Part shown: positions 1 through 9,217 of the stretch, piece by piece
Numbering within the stretch: position 1 is the stretch's first letter
How the letters are laid out: each line of letters begins with the position of its first letter
Assembly: GCF_014451325.2 (NCBI RefSeq)
Contig: NZ_JACSCH020000010.1
Coordinates: 40,331-104,330 of the forward strand
DNA: 64,000 nucleotides
Reading direction: 5' to 3'
Origin: Streptomyces sp. CB02980
GTDB taxonomy: Bacteria; Actinomycetota; Actinomycetes; Streptomycetales; Streptomycetaceae
The notes under the pieces: model-generated
What the model was told of the DNA's origin: nothing
What the model saw: only the letters and a program-made list of their open reading frames with translations
The model's database searches: none
Position numbers and translations under genes: made by a program

Positions 1-1048
1 TGCCCCGCTCGGCGGCCGCGTCCAGCGGCACGTGCAGAAGGGAGCAGGAGGCGGCGACGTCCACCTGATCGGCGAGCCCGAGGAGCGTACCGAGGGTCCC
101 CAGGGACTTCTGGTAGTCGTTGATCCAGATGTTGCGTCCGTTGACGACGCCCGCCACCAGGCGCTTGCCGGGCAGCCCGCCGACGGCGGCGAGGTCTTCC
201 AGGTTGGCGGCGCCCGATTCCGTGAAGTCGAGGGCGAGCCCTTCGACCGGTGCCTTGGCCAGCACGCCCAGAGCGTCTCCGAGCCGCCCGAAATAGGAGG
301 CGACGAGCAGCTTCGGACGGTCGGTGGCGCCGCCCAGGTCGCGGTAGGTACGGGCGGCGGCGTTGAGCTCGGCCGGGGTCCGGTCCTGGACCAGCGCGGG
401 CTCGTCCAGCTGCACCCACTCGGCCCCGGCCGCGCGGAGATCGGCGAGCACCTCCGCGTACACCGGCAGCAGCCGGTCCAGCAGGGTCAGCGGCTCGAAG
501 TCCGGGGCCACACCCTGCGCGGGCTTGGCGAGCAGCAGGTAGGTGACGGGGCCCACGAGCACCGGGCGGGCGGAGTGGCCGAGCGCGAGGGCCTCCTTCA
601 GCTCGGCGACCTGCTTGCGGGAGTCGGCGGTGAAGACGGTGTCGGGTCCGAGTTCGGGCACCAGGTAGTGGTAGTTCGTGTCGAACCACTTGGTCATCTC
701 CAGCGGCGCGACGTCCTGGGTGCCGCGGGCCATCGCGAAGTACCCGTCGAGCGCGTCCGCCTCGACGGCCGCACGGTGCCGGTCGGGGACGGCGCCCACC
801 ATCACGCTGGTGTCCAGGACGTGGTCGTAGTACGAGAAGTCGCCGGTCGGCACCTCGTGGAGGCCGGCCTCGGTCAGCTGCCGCCAGCTCGACCGGCGCA
901 GCTCGGCCGCGGTCTCCCGGAGCGCGCCGGCGTCGACGCGGCCCTTCCAGTACCCCTCGACGGCCTTCTTCAGTTCGCGGTTCTCCCCCTGGCGGGGGTA
1001 CCCGTACACGGTGGCTCGTGCTGCCGCGGCCGCGGGCTTCGGTGTCAC
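1..1048 (-). CDS. metE: Cobalamin-independent methionine synthase MetE, N-terminal part (runs off the left edge)
   Basis: Encodes 5-methyltetrahydropteroyltriglutamate-homocysteine methyltransferase, which makes methionine in the cytoplasm without B12. About 349 residues of a family usually near 770 are present. The N-terminus reads VTPKPAAAARATVYGYPRQG and continues with the family segment containing ELKKAVEGYWKG and, further in, WVQLDEPALV, typical of the N-terminal barrel. The GTG start at 1048 was chosen because GAAGGAGA lies a few bases upstream and the sequence before it is riboswitch. The leader carries a cobalamin riboswitch, so expression is expected to fall when B12 is available and MetH can work. 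The 3' part including the zinc-binding catalytic barrel is outside the window. Confidence 0.95.
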   Translation of the reverse strand, partial: MTPKPAAAAARATVYGYPRQGENRELKKAVEGYWKGRVDAGALRETAAELRRSSWRQLTEAGLHEVPTGDFSYYDHVLDTSVMVGAVPDRHRAAVEADALDGYFAMARGTQDVAPLEMTKWFDTNYHYLVPELGPDTVFTADSRKQVAELKEALALGHSARPVLVGPVTYLLLAKPAQGVAPDFEPLTLLDRLLPVYAEVLADLRAAGAEWVQLDEPALVQDRTPAELNAAARTYRDLGGATDRPKLLVASYFGRLGDALGVLAKAPVEGLALDFTESGAANLEDLAAVGGLPGKRLVAGVVNGRNIWINDYQKSLGTLGTLLGLADQVDVAASCSLLHVPLDAAAERG

Positions 1049-1224
1049 GGAACTCTCCTTCGCGAGATGTGTCCTGAGCGCCCCGGAGACGGGACGCGGA
1101 CGCGAAGGAACGGACAGACCAGCGGACCACGATGCGGGGATGCCGCACGTGCCGCTCGATATGCGCGCCGACCCGCCCACGAGGTCACCGGGATCTCCGC
1201 ACACGGAATGGTCCGCGCGCGGGC

Positions 1225-1396
1225 AACGGGCAGGTCTTCGGACTCGCGGGCACGCTCTCCGGATGCGACCGGAGGACACCTACTGGCCGTCGCTTCCCAG
1301 ACCCGTCCGGGCCCAGTGCGTATGACGGCGGTCGTTCCCGCTCACCGCTGCGGGGCAGTCCCGGATTCCCACCGGGTTCCCTCTTACGACGCATCC
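1225..1396 (-). ncRNA. Cobalamin (adenosylcobalamin) riboswitch in the metE leader
   Basis: Read on the minus strand, the region contains the conserved cobalamin-riboswitch parts in order: the GGTGGGAATCCGGGAC core with CTGCCCCGCAGCGGT (about 1345-1377), a CACTGG and GGGAAG segment (about 1284-1315), and the 3' B12 box AGTCCGAAGACCTGCCC (about 1229-1246). It sits about 180 bases upstream of metE in the same orientation. Known biology of this family: ligand binding shuts off the B12-independent enzyme. The outer boundaries are approximate because only the core was matched by eye. Confidence 0.93.
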
Positions 1397-1518
1397 CGCC
1401 TGGCGGACGGGGCGAACCAGCTGCACGGCCACCTTAGGCGGACGAACGCCGACCGCACACCCCTGACCGCATACCGGAACGCGACGGGCGCACTTCGGCC
1501 ACCCGTGGGTCGGCCGCT

Positions 1519-1550
1519 TGCCGGACGGTTGCCGGACGGTTGCCGGACGG
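1519..1550. repeat. Short tandem repeat, 11-bp unit, about 2.7 copies
   Basis: The unit CCGGACGGTTG occurs at 1521-1531 and 1532-1542, with a partial third copy to 1550. It lies between the metE riboswitch and the 3' end of the zinc-finger gene. The rest of 1397-1567 shows no gene; it must hold the metE promoter, but no clear -35/-10 pair was identified. Confidence 0.6.
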
Positions 1551-1567
1551 ACGGGCGTCGGCGGCCC

Positions 1568-1917
1568 TCAGCGGTGGAGGTGCTGCTGCCAGTCCTGTGG
1601 GACGCGGGCGGCCGGGCCCGGGGCAGGCTGGTCGGCAGGGTGGCCGTCCGGCGGGGCCAGTGCGGGGCCGGCGTCGTACAGGTCGTCCGTGGCGTAGTTC
1701 CAGAACCAGCTCTCGCCCGGCTCGTAGCTCTGGACGAGGGGATGCCCGGTGGACTTCCAGTGCGCGGTGGCGTGCTGGGCCGGGGAGGAGTCGCAGCAGC
1801 CGATGTGACCGCACTGTGCGCAGCGCCGCAGGTGGAACCACCAGCCGCCCACCGTGTCGCAGTCCCCGCAGCCGGGGCCGCTGGGCGGGACGCTGGGGTC
1901 GATTCCGTCGATCTCGG

Positions 1918-1921
<4 letters not shown>
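1568..1921 (-). CDS. UBP-type zinc-finger protein
   Basis: A 117-residue protein that is essentially one ZnF-UBP domain. The ligand pattern is visible: C18 and C21 (CGDC), C34 and C37 (CAQC), C42/C43, H50, H54 and H60, followed by the WFWNYATDD segment typical of the domain. In eukaryotes this fold binds the ubiquitin C-terminus; in actinobacteria the ligand is unknown. It is the third gene of a coupled set: its ATG overlaps the stop of the upstream kinase gene as ATGA (1918-1921), so it is probably translated with it. The start is fixed by this overlap. A role as adaptor or output of the kinase/flavoprotein system is an inference from context only. Confidence 0.85.
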
Positions 1922-3500
<1,579 letters not shown>

Positions 3501-3504
<4 letters not shown>

Positions 3505-5177
3505 GACTGCTCCAGATACCGGTGGACGAGCATCACGGCCATGGCTCCCTCGCCCACGGCCGAGGCGACGCGTTTCGCGGACTGGGCGCGCGCGTCGCCC
3601 GCCACGAACACGCCGGGAACGTTCGTCTCCAGGTGGTACGGCGGCCGGTCGAGGGCCCACTCGGCCGGTGGCCGCCCGTCCGGCGTGAGGTCCGGCCCCG
3701 CCAGGATGAAGCCGTGCTCGTCGCGCAGCACCGTCCCGCCGAGCCAGTCGGTGAGCGGGGCCGCCCCGATGAAGACGAACATCCACTGGGCGTCCACGAC
3801 TTCGGTCGCGCCGGTCACGGCGTCCCGCAGGGTCAGCCGTTCCAGGTGCTCCTCGCCGTGCGCCGCCTCGACGACCGTCCTGGGCCGCACGGTGATGTTC
3901 GGCGCCTCCTCGATCTGCTGGATCAGGTAGTACGACATCGACGCCGCCAGCGACTCCCCGCGCACGAGCAGGGTCACCGACTTCGCGCCCCGCGCCAGGA
4001 ACACCGCGGCCTGCCCGGCGGAGTTCGCGCCGCCGACGATGTACACGTCCTGGTCCTCGCAGGAGGACGCCTCGGTGAGGGAGGAGCCGTAGTACACACC
4101 GCGTCCGGTCAGGTCCTCGCAACCCGGTGCCAGGAGCTGCCGGTAGGACACCCCGGTCGCGAGGATGACGCTGTGGGCGGCGACCTCCGTGCCGTCCGAG
4201 AAACGGACGACGCGGGCCGCGCCGTTCACCTCCAGACCCGTGACCTCGCGCGCCGTCAGGATCTCGGCACCGAAGCGGGTGGCCTGGCGGCGGGCGCGTT
4301 CGGTGAGCTGCCCGCCGGAGACGCCGTCCGGGAAGCCGAGGTAGTTCTCGATCCGGGAGCTCTGGCCGGCCTGCCCGCCGGTCGCCGAACGCTCGACCAG
4401 CACGGTCCGCAGCCCCTCGGAGGCCCCGTACACCGCCGAGCCGAGCCCGGCCGGGCCGCCGCCGATGACGACGAGGTCGTAGAAGTCGGCGGCCGGCGTC
4501 GTCGCGAGCCCCACCCGGGCGGCCAGCTCGGGCGCGTCCGGCTCGACCAGTACCGAGCCGTCCGGCGTGATCACCAGGGGCAGTCGGCGCCCGTCGGCCC
4601 CGGCCGCGTCGAGGAGACGCCGGCCCTCGGGCTCGTCGGAGGAGTACCAGCGGTACGGCACCTGGTTGCGGGCCAGGAACTCGCGGACGTACGAGGACCG
4701 TGCCGACCAGCGGTGACCGACCACCTTGGTCGCGGGCACCGGCCGGTAGTCACTGGCGCGCCAGGCCGTGAGAAGGTCGTCCACGACGGGGTAGAGCTTC
4801 TCCTCCGGCGGGTCCCAGGGCTTGAGCAGGTAGTGGTCGAGGTCGACGACGTTGATCGCGTCGATGGCCGCGTTGGTGTCGGCGTAGGCGGTCAGCAGGA
4901 CGCGCCGGGCCCCCGGGTACACGCCGAGGGCCTGTTCGAGGAATTCGATGCCGTTCATCTGCGGCATGCGGTAGTCGGCGAGGATCACGGCGACGAGGTC
5001 GCCCCGCAGCTTCAGCTCGCGGAGCGCGCCGAGGGCGGAATCGCCGGACTCGGCGCGCACGATCCGGTAGCCGCCGCCGTAGCGACGCCGCAGGTCGCGG
5101 GCGATGGCGCGGGACACTCCCGGGTCGTCGTCCACCGTCAGGATGACGGTCCGTGCCGCGTCGGTGACCTGTGCCAT
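3501..5177 (-). CDS. Response regulator receiver fused to thioredoxin-reductase-like flavoprotein
   Basis: 558 residues. Residues 10-130 are a receiver domain with acidic pocket DDD at 16-18, phospho-acceptor D68 (ADYRMPQ) and K119 (YLLKPWD). Residues about 150-215 resemble a glutaredoxin-like domain, but where CxxC is expected the sequence reads SARSS. From about 228 a class II pyridine-nucleotide oxidoreductase follows, with FAD motif VVIGGGPAGLGSA, NADPH motif VYIVGGANSAGQAA and C-terminal GVFVAGDARAQSAKRVASAVGEG. The CATC redox pair of true thioredoxin reductases is replaced by GSSL before SSC. It probably moves electrons or senses redox state without a dithiol; that is inference. It is the first gene of a coupled trio with the kinase and zinc finger. 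The ATG at 5177 has GGAG four bases upstream. Confidence 0.9.
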
Positions 5178-5342
5178 GCGTCTCCGCCCTGCTCGCCTCG
5201 GAGGGCCGGCACGGCGGGCTGCCGACGCCGGCTCCCGCCCATCGTAAGTTCGATCCCGTGGGACCGCTCCGGATGGCGACGGCCTGTGCGCTGCCGGCAG
5301 CTGTGCGCTACGGACCTGCCGGGGCGAGGCGGAGCGGGGGTG

Positions 5343-7769
5343 TCACGGCGTGCGCCACACGGTCCAGACGGAATTCGGCGACAGCGAAGCCTCGACGGTC
5401 TCCAAGCGCTTGCGCCACCCGCGAAGGTCCAGCTCCTCGGCCAGGACGATGGCGGGGGCCACGCCCCACCGCAGGACCGGTACGGTCTCCGCCTCGGCCC
5501 AGGGGGCCAGTGCGGAGCGGGCGGCCTGCGATACGGAACTGCCTGCTCGGAGTGCCGTTGCACGCTCCAGCACGGCCATGTCGCAGATGTCGGCGCCCCG
5601 AGCCTGCAGAAGCCCGAGGAGGCCTCGGGTGTACGTGTCCGCACCGGCGGCGTAGCAGGCGTAGGCGCGGGCCAGGGTCAGCACCGGGTCGGGTGCCCAG
5701 GCCCGGTCCGCCTGCAGGAGACGCTGGGGATCGTGCCCGCTCAGACGCCCGAGCGACACCAGCTCGTCCCAATCTGCGACGGGGAGTGGCGAGAGCGGTT
5801 CCACCCGGGCGGCGCCGTCCGTGCCGTCGAGCGCCAGGGGGAGCTTGGGGTGCAGGGGGAACGTCACGCCAGTGCCGGTCAGGGACACACGGGTCCCCCA
5901 GGTGGATTCCGCCGGATGCGCGGTGAGGAGCCAGCCGACGGATCCGGGCAGGGCCTGCGGCGAGGTCGCGCCGACGTGATCCCCGTGGAGCACCGCTTCC
6001 GTGGGGCGAGCGCCGAAGCCGAGAACGGAATACCGCGGAAGCTCCTTCCAGACGTCGGCGCGGATGCCCACGCGGAGGGGCACGAGGCCGTTCCCGACGG
6101 TTGCAGGCAGGCGTACGTCCTTCTCGATCCCCTCGAACACCTCGACCACGTCGGACCAGGACCCCCAAGGGAGGTCGACTCGCACCTCGACATGGCCGGG
6201 CTGTACATCGACCAGCGGGTCCTCCTCGATCTCCTGGACGGTTCTTGTCACCTGCCCCACGGTGACGCAGGGGGTCTCCACGAGAGAACCGACCAAGGCC
6301 CCAGGACCTCCGTCCGGGAGCACGAGCCGAAGGGCGGTTCTGCGGAACGCCGACGATCCGCGGATCGTCGCCGACACACCTTCCGGTGCGACGGAAGCGA
6401 CAGTGGCGGCGATGTGCGACGCGTATCGCGCGAGCCGCTCCCGGTCGTCGTACCGTGCGGAGATGAACAGCCCCCCGTCCTCCCTCGTGACCTCGATCCC
6501 TCTCGGCGATTCCGATGGAGTGTCCAGCGCGTTCTCGCCGGTGTTCCGACCGGCGGCGTCGACACCTTCTACGAACACCCACTCGGTGTCGTCGCGCCTC
6601 GCCGCCCACGTGGATCTGCGGGCGTCCTCCTCGATCGGCTCCGGCCGCAGCGAGAAGACGACCTCGCGGTCCTTGTCGTCGATACGCACTCGACGTTCGG
6701 CCGGTTTGCGCCACGGGGCGTGGCTCTTCAACCGGCACACCACGCTCAGGTCTGTCGCATGGGGGAGCCGATTCTCGAAGGGCACCGGCACCGCCTTGCT
6801 CGGCGGCACTGGAGCCACTCGCCTCCAGTAGGGCGGAGCCTCGACCTGGACGAGGATCGCTTCCACATCCCGCGCGGCCGAGGCCGGCTTCACGGCTATG
6901 GAAAGGCGCGCTGCCGGGGTCGGTGGCAGATGGAGCCGCCACACGTTCTGTGCCGTACCGGCGCCGTACACCTGCACCCCGGGCTCCTGACGGATGCGGG
7001 GACGCTGGGCCCACGCGGTCTCCGCCACCGGCGGCCCGACGACCTCGGTCACCGCCTTGCGCAGGTCGATGCTGACGTCACCGCTGGCGAAGTCCAGATG
7101 GAGAACATCGGGGGACGGATTTCGTGAGTCGATGGCCGCGAGCAGGCTCGAAAGGAAGAGGCCCCGGCCCTCGACCTCCACCGCTCGCTCGCCCTGCTGG
7201 CACGCGAAGCAGAAGACCAGAGTGTTCCCGGCCTTGGCGGTGAAGCCCGTGAAAGGCATGCCGGCCACGACTCTGGAACGTCGGCTCGCGCTGTACGGCA
7301 GGTTCTGGCAACCGTCCATGACCAGCAACTGTTCCGGGAACGCCATGGAGAGGAACAAGTCGATGTACGCGTCGACGGCCAGATTGGAGAGGACGCCGAA
7401 TTTTCCGAGCGAGGCCTCTTTGGTGATGAAGAGTCTCTTCGTAGCCGGTTCGTAGATGCCGTGCCCGACGAGGAACACGAACAGGTGGGTTCCGCTCAGC
7501 GCGTGCAGTCTGGAGACCGACGCTGTGATGGCCTGTGCCGTCGCCTCGTTCCAGGGAACTCCAGGTCCCAGCGATTCGAGCAGCGGCCGGCTCGCCTCCG
7601 TCGGCTGGGCGTGCAGGAGGATGTGATCATCCGGAACTCCCGCGTTCCGCAGCCAGTTCACTGCTTCGCACGCATCCCGCACCGCGCCGCCGAGATCTTT
7701 GATCTTCGGATCGTCGTACGCGTCGATTCCGACGACCAGGGCCCAGCTGTCCTGGTAGGTGCTTGTCAT
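5343..7769 (-). CDS. Caspase-like (C14 family) protease with large C-terminal region
   Basis: 808 residues. The first ~210 show a caspase-hemoglobinase fold: VVGIDAYDD at the start, catalytic His103 in FLVGHGIYEP and catalytic Cys154 in LLVMDGCQNLP. The remaining ~600 residues hold a beta-rich middle (about 270-560) and a helical C-terminal part (about 650-800) that I cannot name; they may sense or bind partners. The start ATG at 7769 overlaps the stop of the upstream hydrolase gene (ATGA, 7766-7769). A TTG six bases further upstream is possible but less likely. The gene faces away from a CHAT protease gene. Cytoplasmic, with no signal peptide. Cleavage specificity is unknown. Confidence 0.88.
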   Translation of the reverse strand: MTSTYQDSWALVVGIDAYDDPKIKDLGGAVRDACEAVNWLRNAGVPDDHILLHAQPTEASRPLLESLGPGVPWNEATAQAITASVSRLHALSGTHLFVFLVGHGIYEPATKRLFITKEASLGKFGVLSNLAVDAYIDLFLSMAFPEQLLVMDGCQNLPYSASRRSRVVAGMPFTGFTAKAGNTLVFCFACQQGERAVEVEGRGLFLSSLLAAIDSRNPSPDVLHLDFASGDVSIDLRKAVTEVVGPPVAETAWAQRPRIRQEPGVQVYGAGTAQNVWRLHLPPTPAARLSIAVKPASAARDVEAILVQVEAPPYWRRVAPVPPSKAVPVPFENRLPHATDLSVVCRLKSHAPWRKPAERRVRIDDKDREVVFSLRPEPIEEDARRSTWAARRDDTEWVFVEGVDAAGRNTGENALDTPSESPRGIEVTREDGGLFISARYDDRERLARYASHIAATVASVAPEGVSATIRGSSAFRRTALRLVLPDGGPGALVGSLVETPCVTVGQVTRTVQEIEEDPLVDVQPGHVEVRVDLPWGSWSDVVEVFEGIEKDVRLPATVGNGLVPLRVGIRADVWKELPRYSVLGFGARPTEAVLHGDHVGATSPQALPGSVGWLLTAHPAESTWGTRVSLTGTGVTFPLHPKLPLALDGTDGAARVEPLSPLPVADWDELVSLGRLSGHDPQRLLQADRAWAPDPVLTLARAYACYAAGADTYTRGLLGLLQARGADICDMAVLERATALRAGSSVSQAARSALAPWAEAETVPVLRWGVAPAIVLAEELDLRGWRKRLETVEASLSPNSVWTVWRTP

Positions 7770-8989
7770 GGCCAATGCTGTCCGATCAAGGAGTACGTCT
7801 CCTCATGGGACCAGTAGGCGCTGTGCGATTCCGGGAAGGGCACACCGGCGTCGACCTCCTCGTCGACGATTCCGTCCACCCCCGGGAACGCGGGAGCCGC
7901 GCGGAACGAAAGGAAGTCCGCCGGGCTGTAGATGTTCAGCCAAGGAGTGAAGGGATGAGCCGGCGGGTCGCTGTCGGGCCGCATCGACACGAGGGAGTCC
8001 AGAAGGTACAGATAGGGCGCCTGCGATCCGACGGTCACCAGCAGATCGACGTGCGGGGCGTTGTCTCCGGACATCAGATCCACCATGGCGATCCCCCCGA
8101 GGCTGTGCCCCACGACGACGACGGGTCCGTTCGCCGGCAGGTCCGAGATGAACTTCGCGAGATGCTCCCGGACTCTGTCCCCACGACGTATGTAGAACGC
8201 CACGTCGCGGATGAAGTCGGAGAACGGGTCCATGATTTTCGCCCGGTTCTCCCTGACCTTGGCGTTTCCGATGCGCACCGCCAGAGGTCCGAGCGTCTTC
8301 CAGATCCCCCGTGTGAAGAAACTCCTGGTGAGGGCCTCGGACAACGCGACGTAGACCGATTCGACGAAGGCCGCTCGCTGTTCGCCGGAGAGCGCGACGG
8401 GCGACAGCCGTGGAGGAACGGCGGTCCGCTGAGCGTGCAGGACGGTCGCGACGACGGCCTGGGCGACGGAGTCGAGCAGCTCCTCGTCACTGGCCTCTCC
8501 GACCGCTTGTACGGCGCCGAGCAGGGCCTCTGAGTCACGTACGAAGGCGATGGCCGAGCGCAGCTCCTCGTCGTCGACCCCTGCGGCATCAAGCGCCGTC
8601 GGGGCCACCTCGGCATCGTCGAGCAGCTGTTGCAGCTCGACTTCCGCTGATTCCTCGTCGATCACGAGGTCCGTCTCCGCGGGCGGTGCGGCAGCGAGCA
8701 ACCGAAGCTCGAGCAGGGGATCGTCGATGAGAAGTCCCCAGGCGGCCACCTCGGTGGCGTGGTCGTCGGGAGCCTCTCCGTCCGCTGCGGCACGAGTACT
8801 CTCCGACGATGTGGGCAATATGGGTGTCACATCGAGGTCGGCAGGGCCGATCTCCTTACCCCACTCGGGGCCGAATACCGATGTCGGGGACAGGGGCAGA
8901 GTCTTCACGCCCGCGCGCACCTTCTTGAGTGTGTCTTCAAGCCCCTCGCGAACCCCCGTGCCATGCACGAATACCAGTGAGCCCTCCAT
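7766..8989 (-). CDS. Alpha/beta hydrolase (lipase/esterase-like) coupled to the caspase gene
   Basis: 407 residues. It begins with the hydrolase strand MEGSLVFVHGTGV, where HGTG is an oxyanion-hole motif. The nucleophile elbow is VVVVGHSLGG with Ser296. Candidate Asp357 lies in IYSPADFLSF and candidate His389 in ESHSAYW near the C-terminus. Between residues 60 and 280 there is an unusually long, acidic, largely helical insertion, which may form a lid or a protein-binding domain. The ATG at 8989 was chosen for AGGAGG eight bases upstream. Its stop overlaps the caspase start, so the two products are probably made in fixed ratio. Substrate unknown: lipid, ester or peptide. Confidence 0.85.
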   Translation of the reverse strand: MEGSLVFVHGTGVREGLEDTLKKVRAGVKTLPLSPTSVFGPEWGKEIGPADLDVTPILPTSSESTRAAADGEAPDDHATEVAAWGLLIDDPLLELRLLAAAPPAETDLVIDEESAEVELQQLLDDAEVAPTALDAAGVDDEELRSAIAFVRDSEALLGAVQAVGEASDEELLDSVAQAVVATVLHAQRTAVPPRLSPVALSGEQRAAFVESVYVALSEALTRSFFTRGIWKTLGPLAVRIGNAKVRENRAKIMDPFSDFIRDVAFYIRRGDRVREHLAKFISDLPANGPVVVVGHSLGGIAMVDLMSGDNAPHVDLLVTVGSQAPYLYLLDSLVSMRPDSDPPAHPFTPWLNIYSPADFLSFRAAPAFPGVDGIVDEEVDAGVPFPESHSAYWSHEETYSLIGQHWP

Positions 8990-9217
8990 CACGCACGCCT
9001 CCTGGGCATCTGACGGGCATCTCACAGGCGCCGGCGTGAGCCTGGGCGTCTGGAACAGGAATATGCGTCCTCTTCCAGCTTGCGGCCCTCGGAAACCTCT
9101 GTCCATTGCGCCGGGCGCACTCGGCCGCGCCCCCGGGCTCCTTCTACGGGCCGGGGGAGCGGGGGTAGAGTTGATCTCGTTCCTGCCCAGCTGCTCGACA
9201 CCGAAGAGGTGGGCGAA
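8990..9217. promoter_or_regulatory. Divergent promoter region between hydrolase-caspase operon and CHAT gene
   Basis: 228 bases separating two divergent starts. A possible -10 (TAGAGT, 9166-9171) points toward the CHAT gene, about 47 bases before its start. No clear operator palindrome was found. Shared control of the two transcripts is an inference from the head-to-head layout. Confidence 0.4.

Noticed and set aside
3522..7127. 1201-codon plus-strand reading frame
   Set aside because: Antisense to the receiver-flavoprotein and caspase genes; composition rich in Arg/Gly/Asp/Val/His with no domain.
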